Origin: Rhodocyclaceae bacterium
Lineage (GTDB): Bacteria > Pseudomonadota > Gammaproteobacteria > Burkholderiales > Rhodocyclaceae
Assembly (NCBI GenBank): GCA_026646875.1
Contig: JAPKHL010000007.1
Span: 1 to 56,657 of the forward strand
Reading direction: 5' to 3'
Length of the DNA: 56,657 nucleotides
Shown here: positions 8,867-17,456 of the stretch, one piece after another
Numbering within the stretch: position 1 is the stretch's first letter
Layout of the letters: each line of letters starts with the position of its first letter
Notes under the pieces: generated by a model
Told to the model about the DNA's origin: nothing
The model's input: the letters and a program-made list of their open reading frames with translations, nothing else
Databases searched by the model: none
Program-made: the position numbers and the translations under genes

Positions 8867-10425
8867 GATTCGACTCCTTTGTTGACCAGGGCCTCGAGCT
8901 GCCCCAGATAGACCAGCCAGTCCGCGATCCAGCGCACCCGCGCGGGGGCCAGCATGCCGATTCCCAGACAGGAGAGCAGATAGCGGTTGTTGAGAAGGCG
9001 GAAGGGCATGCCTTCGAGGATCCGCTGCCGGATCCCGGAATCAAGCGCCGCCTCGCCGGAGATCCCGGCGGATTCACCCGCTTCGCCGCAGCCCTCCGTC
9101 CCGCCCTCCCCCGCCGCCCCGGCCGCGCCCTCGAATGGAATGTCCGCGTGACGCGGGTAGGCACGATGGATTGCCTCCTCGTGCAGGTTGCCGGTCAGCA
9201 TCTCCTCGATGCGCATGGCCGACAGGAAGTCGAACAGGTCATGGTCGAGGTAGGGCGCGTAAACCGTTCGGCCGGGTGCCGCCAGCAGGGCGAACGGCGC
9301 CAGGGCGATCTCGCGCCGGCCGCGGTTCCAGAAGGTGAAGGACTTGATCGGGTTGGGCGCATCGAGATGGCGGGCGATCTCGGCGGCCAGGCGGGCCAGC
9401 GCGGCCTCGCGCGGCACCCGGCGGTACAGCGCCGGCGACAGCAGGTGGGCCAGCGCCGTTTCCGAGCAGCTGCCGAAGCTGGCAATGAAATCGGCGGCAA
9501 GCCGCTCCGGCGGCGCCTCGCGATAGAGGCGCGCGCGCCCGGCGTTGACGAAATGCCCGGGGGACGAGAGGGTGTCGCCGGCGATTCCGTCATAGAGGGC
9601 GACCCCGGCGGCGGCGGAATGATCGCGCACCGCCAGCAGCCAGCCGTGTTCGTCGCTGCAGAAGCTGGTCAGCAGGTTTTTCCGCGCCATCCGCTCCAGC
9701 GACTGCGGCGGCGGCTCGACGATCGTGAGCGGCAGGCCGAGCGCGCCGGCAACCCGGGCGGCGATGCGCACGTCGGCGATTCCCTTGGCCTGCCCGTCGT
9801 GGGTGGTCAGGCAGCAGTTCGGACGATGCCCCTGTGCGTCCAGCTCGAACAGGATGTGCCGGGAATCCCGGCCGCCGCTCAGCGGCACCGCGAAGCCGCC
9901 GGGCGGCGGCGGCCTGCGGCGGATCGCCTGGCGAAACAGCGCGATGTAGCCATCGATCAAGGCCTGGCGCGGCAGATCGAGCGGGCGTGCCGGCGCCGGC
10001 CGTCCGCCTCGCAGGCTGAATTCGCCGTCCTGCCAGGTCAGGCGGGCCGCCGGCGGCAGGGCGTGGATGTGTGCGAAGGGAGTATCCTCGCCGAGGAAAA
10101 AACCGACGCGCAGGAACACCGCCAAAGCCTCGTGGTCGAGATCGACGGGTGCACCGGCGTCAAGCAACGCGGGAATCGACGGCGCCACGCCGATCCCGCC
10201 GGCATCCTGCCAGTAGAACAGGGGGTGCATGCCGTAGCGGTCGTTCCCGGCGCGCAGGCACTGTCCGTCCCAGGTCCACCCGGCGAAGATGCCGTCGGTC
10301 TCATCATTCTCGCCATCGGCACGGGGAAGGCGGTGCCCGAACGTGGCCTGCGGCACGCCGCGCACGCGCACCCCCGCCGCCGTCCGCTCGACGCGGAGGA
10401 AGGTCGCGGGGGCATCGGCGTTCAC
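8863..10425 (-). CDS. asparagine synthetase-related protein without the glutaminase cysteine (block A copy)
   Basis: The 520-residue protein keeps the two-domain layout of asparagine synthetase B. The N-terminal part has the Ntn-domain landmark DRYGMHPLFYW but does not begin Met-Cys and has no candidate catalytic Cys2. The C-terminal part has the pyrophosphate-binding loop PLSGGRDSRH. Glutamine hydrolysis is thus unlikely, and the enzyme may form an amide from ammonia or another amine via an acyl-adenylate. The GTG at 10425 is chosen because it overlaps the stop of the upstream gene (GTGA) and has GGAG 8 bases upstream; a longer frame to 10593 lies inside that gene. A Gly/Glu-rich low-complexity stretch occurs near residues 435-465. 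Its partner substrate is unknown; context suggests modification of the polysaccharide or its precursor. Confidence 0.78.
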   Translation of the reverse strand: MNADAPATFLRVERTAAGVRVRGVPQATFGHRLPRADGENDETDGIFAGWTWDGQCLRAGNDRYGMHPLFYWQDAGGIGVAPSIPALLDAGAPVDLDHEALAVFLRVGFFLGEDTPFAHIHALPPAARLTWQDGEFSLRGGRPAPARPLDLPRQALIDGYIALFRQAIRRRPPPPGGFAVPLSGGRDSRHILFELDAQGHRPNCCLTTHDGQAKGIADVRIAARVAGALGLPLTIVEPPPQSLERMARKNLLTSFCSDEHGWLLAVRDHSAAAGVALYDGIAGDTLSSPGHFVNAGRARLYREAPPERLAADFIASFGSCSETALAHLLSPALYRRVPREAALARLAAEIARHLDAPNPIKSFTFWNRGRREIALAPFALLAAPGRTVYAPYLDHDLFDFLSAMRIEEMLTGNLHEEAIHRAYPRHADIPFEGAAGAAGEGGTEGCGEAGESAGISGEAALDSGIRQRILEGMPFRLLNNRYLLSCLGIGMLAPARVRWIADWLVYLGQLEALVNKGVES

Positions 10426-11456
10426 GGCGCAGTCTCCGCCTGCCCGCGCCAGCGGGAGAACAGGGCGTGGATGCGGTGCAGCGCGCGATTGCGGTAGAGC
10501 GTCCGGTGTACGATCGGACGCTGACCGCTCGCCCAGGCCAACTGGTCGGGCGTGGCGTTGGTGTAGAACTCGAAACGCCCCACCCGCCCGCACGCAAAAG
10601 CCTCGTCGAGCAGGTCGTGCAGCAGGAGGCGGCCGGGGGCGTATTCAGCGAGGGATTCATCGTAGGCGGTCTTCAGCGCGACGATCATGGCCGGTCCGGC
10701 GATGGTCAGGCGGCTCGCCGCCAGCCGCTCGCCGAAACGGTATTCATGCACGGCGGCATCTCTGCTGGCGGCAAAACGGGTCAGCACGTCGAGGTAGAAC
10801 CGCCCCTGCGGGTTGTCGGCGGCGACGGCAGTACCGGCGCGTCCCTTCCAGCCGGCCGATTCGAGCGCTCCGTAGCGGTGGAGGGCCGCGGGCAGGTCGC
10901 CGGGGGCGGTGTGGTGCACGAGACGGGGAACCCAGCCGGCAGCCTCCGCCCGCCGCCGGTAACGATTGAGGTTGCCGATCAGTTTTTTCGGTCGCGCCGC
11001 CCAGTAGGCGGCGGCGCCGGTCGAGAAATCGACGTCGATGGTGAGCGCGTGCCCGCTCTGGCGCAACGGCCCCGGCCAGGCGGCCGCGTCCGGGGAGAAA
11101 CGGGGATCGACGCAGAGCAGGTCGAGCGCGAGACAGCTCCCCGGCAGGGCGCGCGCCAGACTGCCGAGCATGGCCGCGTCGCTCAGCAACAACGGACCGA
11201 GCGGCGCCTGGTCGGGCAGGAAGGATTCCCAGCGGCCCGGCCCCTTGCGCCGCAGCAGGCAAAGGCCATCGACCCCCTGCCCGTTCCGGTGCGCGCAGAG
11301 GTACTCGTCGCCGGCGCCGAAATGCGTCAGCAGGGCGTCGACGAAACGGCTGTCGAGCAGGGGATGGCCGCCGTTGAGCCGTCGGTTGAGGTGATCCCAG
11401 GCCATCGCCCAGGCGCCCAGGCCGCCGCCCAAGCGCTCGACGTGCCAGCCGCTCAT
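10422..11456 (-). CDS. GNAT/FemAB-like (CelD-type) acyltransferase
   Basis: This 344-residue cytosolic protein has the C-terminal GNAT fold seen in the BioF2-like/CelD-type acetyltransferases: the stretch containing RFGERLAASRLTIAG, MIVALKTAYDESLAEYAPGRLLLHDLLDEA and the final YRNRALHRIHALFSRWR is typical. Members of this family sit in polysaccharide loci and transfer acyl or aminoacyl groups. The ATG at 11456 overlaps the DegT stop (ATGA), and its own stop overlaps the next gene (GTGA), so three genes are coupled. It is one of four FemAB/GNAT-type proteins in the window. Donor and acceptor are unknown. Confidence 0.75.
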   Translation of the reverse strand: MSGWHVERLGGGLGAWAMAWDHLNRRLNGGHPLLDSRFVDALLTHFGAGDEYLCAHRNGQGVDGLCLLRRKGPGRWESFLPDQAPLGPLLLSDAAMLGSLARALPGSCLALDLLCVDPRFSPDAAAWPGPLRQSGHALTIDVDFSTGAAAYWAARPKKLIGNLNRYRRRAEAAGWVPRLVHHTAPGDLPAALHRYGALESAGWKGRAGTAVAADNPQGRFYLDVLTRFAASRDAAVHEYRFGERLAASRLTIAGPAMIVALKTAYDESLAEYAPGRLLLHDLLDEAFACGRVGRFEFYTNATPDQLAWASGQRPIVHRTLYRNRALHRIHALFSRWRGQAETAP

Positions 11457-12709
11457 GCCTGCTCCCCCTGCGCCGGGCTCGCGTCGGCCCGCACGACGAG
11501 CGCGACGGCGGCAATCATCCAAGCCAGCTCATCGGCATGCAGCCCCTGATGGCAAGGCAGGTGAAGTACCCGCAGGCGGTAGTCGGCGGCCACCGGACAG
11601 GACGACGCAGCCATCTCGTCCCAGCGCCAGATCGGCACGCCGAGATGCTTGAGGCGGTGGAAATCGGGAAAGGGGCGCTCGAGGTAGAGCGGAAAGGCAT
11701 ACGGAACACAACTCGCCGGCAGTTCGGGGAAGACGGCGCGGCAGTTGGGCAGCGCGGCGGCGGCCGCGCTCCAGGCACGGTAGTTCTCCCGGCGACGGGC
11801 CGCCACCGCATCGCGTGCGCAGTGGCGCAGCAGGCGGTGCGAAAGCGCAAGACCGGCACGCCTCTCTTCGTCGGCAAGATAATGCGACGAGGGGCCGGAG
11901 ACCGGCTGCAGGTCTTCGTCGGCGGGAAGCAGTGCCCGGCGCTGCAGCGCGGCAAACTCGTTCGGCAGCGCGGCGAGCGCGGCCGGTCCGATGCGCTGCC
12001 GACGCTGGCGCCGCCCTGCGAGCAGCGCACGCAGCAACGCGCGGCCTTCGCGCAATAGCCCTTGCGGGCGCAGACCGGCCCCCAGGGTCGCATCGCCGCC
12101 GGACCCCGTGCCGGCATCGCCGTTGTCGAGCAGCACGCCGCCATCGCCGGCCGCGACGAACTTGTACGGGCTGGCCACGGCATAACGACCGTGCGTACCG
12201 ATCTCCGCCCCGCCCCCCTCCCCCCCGCTCAGCAGCGCATGCGCGCAATCCTCGATCAGCACGATATTGCGCGCGGCGCACCAGGCGGCGATGGCGGCAA
12301 CGGCCTGGGGAAAACCGAAGTAATGCGTGAGCAGCAGTGCGCGTACCGGGCGCGACGCGGATGCAAGGCATGCCGCCAGCGCATCGAGGTCGGGCGACAG
12401 GTCCGGACGCAGCGGATAGAGCAGGATCTCCGCGCCGAGCCGGATGGCCGGATCGAGCATGGTCCGGCAGTGATAGGCGGGCAACAGCACTGCCGTCCCG
12501 GGAGCGACGCCGGAGCGCCGGAAGGCATCGTGCAGTGCATAGCGTCCGCGCGTATGGAAGGCGTTGCCGGCGCGGCAGAACGGCGAGGCAAACGGCGGCG
12601 CGCCCATGGCGGCCAGCAGGTCATCGGTCGAGAGCGCCGGCAGCAAGGGAACGCGCGGCGAGGGAAAGCCGCAGGGTGTGGGATCGAAACGGTGGATGGT
12701 CAGCGACAT
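11453..12709 (-). CDS. DegT/DnrJ/EryC1-family PLP-dependent aminotransferase
   Basis: The 418-residue protein has the fold-type I sugar aminotransferase landmarks: LLPAYHC near residue 75-81, the cofactor aspartate in LIEDCAHA (D154) and the Schiff-base lysine in SPYKFVAAGDGG (K183). The family usually converts keto-sugar nucleotides to amino sugars, though divergent members like this one can act on other ketones. The ATG at 12709 starts the conserved part; a longer open frame upstream to 13699 overlaps the TPR gene and is a shadow. No clear ribosome binding site. The location among GT2 genes supports making an amino-sugar precursor for the polysaccharide. Confidence 0.82.
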   Translation of the reverse strand: MSLTIHRFDPTPCGFPSPRVPLLPALSTDDLLAAMGAPPFASPFCRAGNAFHTRGRYALHDAFRRSGVAPGTAVLLPAYHCRTMLDPAIRLGAEILLYPLRPDLSPDLDALAACLASASRPVRALLLTHYFGFPQAVAAIAAWCAARNIVLIEDCAHALLSGGEGGGAEIGTHGRYAVASPYKFVAAGDGGVLLDNGDAGTGSGGDATLGAGLRPQGLLREGRALLRALLAGRRQRRQRIGPAALAALPNEFAALQRRALLPADEDLQPVSGPSSHYLADEERRAGLALSHRLLRHCARDAVAARRRENYRAWSAAAAALPNCRAVFPELPASCVPYAFPLYLERPFPDFHRLKHLGVPIWRWDEMAASSCPVAADYRLRVLHLPCHQGLHADELAWMIAAVALVVRADASPAQGEQA

Positions 12710-12735
12710 CGCCGGAGCGGCCGGGCTTCCGGCGG

Positions 12736-13449
12736 TTAGCGACCGGCGGCCGGGGCGCCCGCCGCCGGCGACGCCGTGCCCGCACCGGCATCGCGCCATT
12801 TGCCGGCTTTCTGCAGCTTGTTCTTCAGGCCGGGCAACTGGAAGCCCTGGGCGTAGGCGCGATGGGCGTACGCGAGGGCCTTCTCGTGGTCGTTCAGCTC
12901 GAAATAGGCGAGCCCCAGGTTGTAGTTGAGGTTGGCGCTCTCGCCGGCGAGCCGGGCGGCCGTCTCCAGATGTTCGATCGCCTCCTGCGTGCGCCCGCTC
13001 TTCATCAGGTAGACCCCGTAGATCATGCGCGGATTGCCCTCGTTCGGGCGGAAGCGGAAGGCGCGGTCGAACCAGCAGTCGATGGAATACGTCGAATCCT
13101 TCGGTCGCGGCGTCTTCTCGCGCAGGGCGAGGTTGGAGATCGCCAGCAGGGCGCGCGCGTGGTTGGGAAAGACGCCCAGGGTGTAGCTGAGATCCTGTCC
13201 CAGCGAACCGGTATTGCCGCGCTTGAGCTGCTCCACGCGCGGCGTGAAGTGGGCGCGGTCGACCAGGGCACGATCGGCCGGCGTCGCCGCGTTGTAGTCG
13301 AAGGGACCGTAATGATTGGTCAGCGGTCCGCATTCCGCCTCGCCGGCGCCGGCCGGGGCGGCCAGCGCGGCGAGCAGCAGGAGGCACGGGAGGCTCCGCA
13401 CGCCACGGCGCACGGACACGGGAATGCGGAAGGACAGGTGCATGGTCAT
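12736..13449 (-). CDS. periplasmic TPR-repeat protein
   Basis: The 237-residue product has a signal peptide (hydrophobic core LPCLLLLAALAAPAGA, cleavage near residue 36) followed by a mature domain with tetratricopeptide helices: PNHARALLAISNLAL, MIYGVYLMKSGRTQEAIEHL, NLNYNLGLAYFELNDHEKALAYAHRAYAQG. The C-terminus is an Ala/Gly/Pro-rich tail. TPR proteins in export loci act as scaffolds, for example in assembly of secretion or polymer export machinery. GAGG lies 6 bases before the ATG at 13449 and is inside the last codons of the preceding glycosyltransferase. The exact partner is unknown. Confidence 0.8.
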   Translation of the reverse strand: MTMHLSFRIPVSVRRGVRSLPCLLLLAALAAPAGAGEAECGPLTNHYGPFDYNAATPADRALVDRAHFTPRVEQLKRGNTGSLGQDLSYTLGVFPNHARALLAISNLALREKTPRPKDSTYSIDCWFDRAFRFRPNEGNPRMIYGVYLMKSGRTQEAIEHLETAARLAGESANLNYNLGLAYFELNDHEKALAYAHRAYAQGFQLPGLKNKLQKAGKWRDAGAGTASPAAGAPAAGR

Positions 13450-13452
13450 GAT

Positions 13453-14430
13453 TTACCTCAATCCGAAACCGAAACGCTGCTTGACCACCGCCAGCAGCCA
13501 GTAGATCCAGGCACGCGGCCGGCCGGCGGCGTGGCCGATGGCCTCGGCGAAGGCCTGCCGGGCCACCCCGGCATCGCCTTCCCAGTAATGGAAGTAGCCG
13601 TGGCTGAAGCACAGCCCGAAGAGCCGCTCGCGCAGCCGCCGGGCGTCGGCCCGCCGGCCGTCCGGTCCGACCGCCCCGTATTGCTCGAGCATCCGGCACA
13701 ACACCCGGTATTCGTTGTTCTCCGGGCGCGGCACGCAGGTGGTGCTCTGCGCATGCATGCGGTACCAGGCCAGCGTGCGGTTGAGCTTGTCGGCCCGGAA
13801 ACGCCGCGAGATGCGCAACCAGAAATCGTAATCCTCGCCGGTGCGCAGCGTCTCGTCGAAGCCACCGACGGCGTCGAGCACCGGCCGGCGGATCAGGGCC
13901 GTGATGATATGGACGATGTTGTCGAACAGGAGTTCGCCGTAGATCCAGCCGGAATGCTCGCGCACCAGCGCTCCCTGCGCCGGATCGTCCCGCGCCGGCG
14001 GCGGCGGATCGAAGCCGCCGTCGGCCCGCGCGTGCCAGCGCACGAACTTGCCGAAGACCACGCCGACCTCGGGCTGAGCGCGCAGGTAGTCCACCTGCGC
14101 GCTCAGTTTGCCGGGCAACCAGACATCGTCGGCGTCGAGAAAGGCGATCAGTTCGCCGCGCGCCACCGTGAACCCGAAGTTGCGCGCCGCCGCCGGGCCG
14201 CCATTGCGGCGCTCGAAGACGCGCACGCGCTCGCCGAAGGTGCGCGCCTCGTCCGGCGTGCCGTCGCGCGAGCCGTCGTCGACGACGATCAGCTCGAGGT
14301 TCGGATAGTCCTGCTCCAGTACGCTGCGGATCGCCTGTCCGATGTAGGCGCGCGCGTTGTAGGCCGGCATGATCACCGAAACGAGCGGGGCGGCCTCCGC
14401 CACCACGCCGGCTTGCGCTTCAACGCTCAT
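13453..14430 (-). CDS. family 2 glycosyltransferase (first of three in block A)
   Basis: The 325-residue GT-A protein has the GT2 start LVSVIMPAYNARAYIGQAI, the nucleotide-binding VVDDGSRDGT, the metal-binding DADD in LIAFLDADDVW, and the acceptor/base motif GEDYDFWLR. It transfers a sugar from a nucleotide donor to a growing lipid-linked oligosaccharide at the inner face of the membrane. The C-terminus (IYWLLAVVKQRFG) is an amphipathic membrane-associating helix. I chose the ATG at 14430 because GGAGG sits 5 bases upstream; ATGs at 14448 and 14457 would add a few residues. Sugar specificity cannot be read from sequence. Confidence 0.9.
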   Translation of the reverse strand: MSVEAQAGVVAEAAPLVSVIMPAYNARAYIGQAIRSVLEQDYPNLELIVVDDGSRDGTPDEARTFGERVRVFERRNGGPAAARNFGFTVARGELIAFLDADDVWLPGKLSAQVDYLRAQPEVGVVFGKFVRWHARADGGFDPPPPARDDPAQGALVREHSGWIYGELLFDNIVHIITALIRRPVLDAVGGFDETLRTGEDYDFWLRISRRFRADKLNRTLAWYRMHAQSTTCVPRPENNEYRVLCRMLEQYGAVGPDGRRADARRLRERLFGLCFSHGYFHYWEGDAGVARQAFAEAIGHAAGRPRAWIYWLLAVVKQRFGFGLR

Positions 14431-14503
14431 CGAAACCTCCGGATCCATCGCATTCATCCGGCGCCCCCGGACGCCATCCGCCCGGCAAGGAGACGACCGC
14501 CCA

Positions 14504-15472
14504 TCATGCCGCGCGATGCGCGTGCGGCAGCCGTTTGAGCAGGCCCGCCAGCGCCACCTTGCCGCGCTCGGCGAACGACAGGTCGCGCCAACCGATGCGT
14601 CCGGCCAGATCGAGCACGGCGGCGTAATCCGCCTCCGCGTAGGCACCCCAGAGAGCCTCGGACTGCATGGCGCGCAGGCGCGGCAGGATCGCCGCGCGCT
14701 CCGCCTCGGTCAGCGCAGCCGTATCGAGGATGCGCGCCCACACCCGCAACCGCCCGAGCGCGACCTTGAGCCCCTCGTGCACGTGGTTGCCCGCGTGGCA
14801 GCGATAGCGCAACGACGGCTTCCAGATCAGTCCGAGCCGTCCGGCGCGCAGCATGCGGAAGGCAAATTCGGTGTCCTCGGTGCGCACGCCACGCAGCGAG
14901 AGGTCCCAGCTGCCGGCCCGGGCCAGCAATGCACGGCTGACCGCCAGCGTCGACGGCCAGAACGGGTAATCGGGCAGCAGCCGGGCGAGCGGGAAGGCAC
15001 CGACCACTGCCACCGGATCTGCGGGATCGCGCGCGATCCCGTCCCAGTACCCCGGTCGCAGGCGTCCGTGTTCGCTGAAGTAATCCTCGGCGGCCAGGCC
15101 GTTTTCGTCGAACTTGACGAAGTTGCCGGCGATCACGTCCACCTCGCCGGTGTCAATCAGGCGCAGCAGCAGGGCGTGCCGATCCGCCTCCCAGAGGTCG
15201 TCGTCGTCGAGGAAGGCAATCCAGCGGCCGCTCGCGTGGCTGATGCCGGTGTTGCGCGCGGCCTGCTGGCCGCTGTTCTCCTGGCGGACGTAACGCGCCA
15301 CCGGGGCGTGCGCGGCGACCACCTCGCGCGCGCTGCCGCTGCCACCGTCGTCGACAACAACGATCTCGGCCAGCGGCACTGTCTGCGCGGCGAGCGAGGC
15401 CAGCGCCTGGGCAAGGTAATCGTCGCGCCTGAAAGTCGTCACGACCACCGAGACGAGCGGCGGCTGACTCAT
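14504..15472 (-). CDS. family 2 glycosyltransferase (second of three in block A)
   Basis: The 322-residue protein carries LVSVVVTTFRRDDYLAQAL, the VVVDDGGSGS nucleotide-binding segment, the AFLDDDDLW metal site and a RTEDTEFAFRML motif in place of the usual ED-base region. It starts at 15472 with an ATGA overlap with the methyltransferase gene. A C-terminal Ala/Arg-rich segment (GKVALAGLLKRLPHAHRAA) is probably membrane-associated. A role in assembling the repeat unit of the exopolysaccharide is inferred from location. Confidence 0.9.
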   Translation of the reverse strand: MSQPPLVSVVVTTFRRDDYLAQALASLAAQTVPLAEIVVVDDGGSGSAREVVAAHAPVARYVRQENSGQQAARNTGISHASGRWIAFLDDDDLWEADRHALLLRLIDTGEVDVIAGNFVKFDENGLAAEDYFSEHGRLRPGYWDGIARDPADPVAVVGAFPLARLLPDYPFWPSTLAVSRALLARAGSWDLSLRGVRTEDTEFAFRMLRAGRLGLIWKPSLRYRCHAGNHVHEGLKVALGRLRVWARILDTAALTEAERAAILPRLRAMQSEALWGAYAEADYAAVLDLAGRIGWRDLSFAERGKVALAGLLKRLPHAHRAA

Positions 15473-16245
15473 GCCGCACCGTCCCGCCAGGCCAGGAGTG
15501 CGCAGCCCTTCTCGCAGGCCGGTGCATCGCGGCGCGCCAGCGCGGGCGCGGCGGCCAGCCAGCGCTCGACGATGGTCCGTTCGTCGGCGCGGTCGGCATC
15601 GTCGAGCAGCAGCCAGGCCGGCGACGCCAAGCGGTCGCACAGGACCGGGAAGGCCGGGTAGCGAGCCAGTTCGGCGGAAAACCAGGGCGGGCCGTCGACC
15701 ACCAGAAGGTCGATCGACAGGCCGGCGGGCAGACGGGAAACGTCGTACCACTGGCCCTGCCAGCCCGGCAAGGCCAGTTCGACGAGCGGCGCGTCGATGA
15801 CCTCGGCATGGGCCTCGAGGCCATGCGTGCGCAGCAGCCTGCGGGTCTTTTCTGCGTAGACGGGGTCGTGCTCCAGGCTGAGCACCCGCCCCCGCCCGGC
15901 CCGCCGCAGGCAGGCTGCAGCGACCAGCGTGCTGACCCCGCTGCTGCACTCGACCACCGTTTCCGGTGCGCTGTCGACGATCCGCGCGGCGAGCGTGCGC
16001 AGGAAATCCGGTGAGGCGGCCCATCCGCGCATCGGTGGCAGGCCGTGCTCCGGCCGGATTTCGGCGTAGAGCGCCAGCAGCGATTCGATCTGCAGGATGG
16101 TGTTGTCGGCCTGGGCGGCCTGCGCCGCGCCGGCCCGCACGATCGCCCCGGAAAGCCGCTGGTAGATCAGATAGAGCGCAACGAACTGGGCCAGGACGAG
16201 GCACAGGAGGAGGATCGAAAGAACGTCACCCAGCATGCCACCCAT
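15469..16245 (-). CDS. membrane-anchored class I SAM-dependent methyltransferase
   Basis: The 258-residue protein begins with an N-terminal transmembrane helix (about residues 4-31) followed by a Rossmann-type methyltransferase domain. The sequence VVECSSGVSTLVAAACLRRAG is the SAM-binding motif I (E-x-S-x-G), and VLSLEHDPVYAEKTRR holds the acidic ribose-binding position. The IDLLVVDGPPWFS motif is characteristic of the FkbM-like/Methyltransf_24 group. The anchor suggests action at the inner membrane on lipid-linked sugars. GGAGG lies 7 bases before the ATG, and the stop overlaps the following GT2 gene (ATGA). Confidence 0.82.
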   Translation of the reverse strand: MGGMLGDVLSILLLCLVLAQFVALYLIYQRLSGAIVRAGAAQAAQADNTILQIESLLALYAEIRPEHGLPPMRGWAASPDFLRTLAARIVDSAPETVVECSSGVSTLVAAACLRRAGRGRVLSLEHDPVYAEKTRRLLRTHGLEAHAEVIDAPLVELALPGWQGQWYDVSRLPAGLSIDLLVVDGPPWFSAELARYPAFPVLCDRLASPAWLLLDDADRADERTIVERWLAAAPALARRDAPACEKGCALLAWRDGAA

Positions 16246-16288
16246 TGCCTGCCCTCCATGAAGAATGAAAATCCGGCCCCCGGTGCGC

Positions 16289-17437
16289 TCAGCGCGACAG
16301 CGCGAGCAGGCGGAGGGAGACGCCCAGCCGCTTCAGGCGTTCGCCAGCCGATCCGGGGTAGCCGGCGGCCAGCGTGAGGAAACCGTGCGCCATGGCGCGC
16401 ACCGCTGCGCCATGGCAGCGATGATGCCTTAATCCATGGACATAATCCACCACGAGCGGCCACTCGTCGAGGATCGCCGCGTCGGCATAGCCGCCGCGCA
16501 CTGCTCCGGAAATCGCCCGCCGCTCGCCCTCTCCCAACCCTTCGCCGGGAGGCAGGTCGGCCAGCAGCTCGCCGAGATCCGTAAAGAATTCGGCCAGGCA
16601 GCCCTTGCCCGCCATCACGGCAAGACGTTCGAGCCGCGCCGCGCGCATCGCCACGGGGTCGAGCGGTCCGGCCTGGCGCGGCACCAGGTAGTCGCCCAGC
16701 GGCAGCGAGGCGCGCAGCTTCTGCCCGACCCGCTGGTCGAAGCGACGGAACACCCGGGAGCGCTGCGTACCGCTGTAACGGATTGCCTTTGCGCCCCGCG
16801 GCCCGGTGTGCTGGCGGAAGACGAAAACCGGCGCGGCGGACTGCACGGCGGAATGAGCGTGCGCCAGGCGCAGCTGCATGTCGTAGTCCTCCGAGCTCAG
16901 CAGTTCGGTGTCGAAGCCGCCCAGCTCGCGGTACAGGGCCGCCGGCACCAGTGCCGTGGCCAGGTGGAAGAAACACCCCAGCATCAGGTCGTGAAAGAAG
17001 CGGTCGGGATCGTGCGCGGGCAGCGCGTGGAGGCGTCCGCGCACGATGCGTCCGTCGGGGCCGTCATGCCCGTAGTAGTGCGGAGCATAGACGAAAGCTG
17101 CCCCCGGATTCGCGTGCAGCGCCGCAAGGCGTGTTTCGATCGCATCCGGCAGGGCCACGTCGTCATCGTCGAAGATCCAGATCAGGTCGCCCTCGGCGAG
17201 CGACAGCCCGAGATTGACGGCCCGGGGCTTGCCACCATTCTCCTTGCGCACGTAGCGGATCCGCTCCCCATAGGCCCGCACGATTTCCGGCGTGGCATCC
17301 TCGGAGCCGTCGTCGATGACGACGATTTCCCGGGGCGGCACGCTCTGCGCCAGCAGGCTGTCCAGGCACTCCCCGAGATAGTGGGCCCGGTTGAAGGTCG
17401 GCACCAGCACCGACACGCTCGTTCCCGACATCGTCAT
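16289..17437 (-). CDS. family 2 glycosyltransferase (third in block A)
   Basis: The 382-residue protein has VSVLVPTFNRAHYLGECLDSLL, the VVIDDGSEDATPEIV donor site, the IWIFDDDD metal motif and SSEDYDMQLRL. A basic Arg/Leu-rich C-terminal helix may attach it to the membrane. The start at 17437 has GGAGG 5 bases upstream; ATG 17431 is two codons later. It follows the flippase by 19 bases. Its likely task is adding one sugar of the repeat unit before flipping. Confidence 0.9.
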   Translation of the reverse strand: MTMSGTSVSVLVPTFNRAHYLGECLDSLLAQSVPPREIVVIDDGSEDATPEIVRAYGERIRYVRKENGGKPRAVNLGLSLAEGDLIWIFDDDDVALPDAIETRLAALHANPGAAFVYAPHYYGHDGPDGRIVRGRLHALPAHDPDRFFHDLMLGCFFHLATALVPAALYRELGGFDTELLSSEDYDMQLRLAHAHSAVQSAAPVFVFRQHTGPRGAKAIRYSGTQRSRVFRRFDQRVGQKLRASLPLGDYLVPRQAGPLDPVAMRAARLERLAVMAGKGCLAEFFTDLGELLADLPPGEGLGEGERRAISGAVRGGYADAAILDEWPLVVDYVHGLRHHRCHGAAVRAMAHGFLTLAAGYPGSAGERLKRLGVSLRLLALSR

Positions 17438-17456
17438 GCCTTCCTCCCGAACGGGG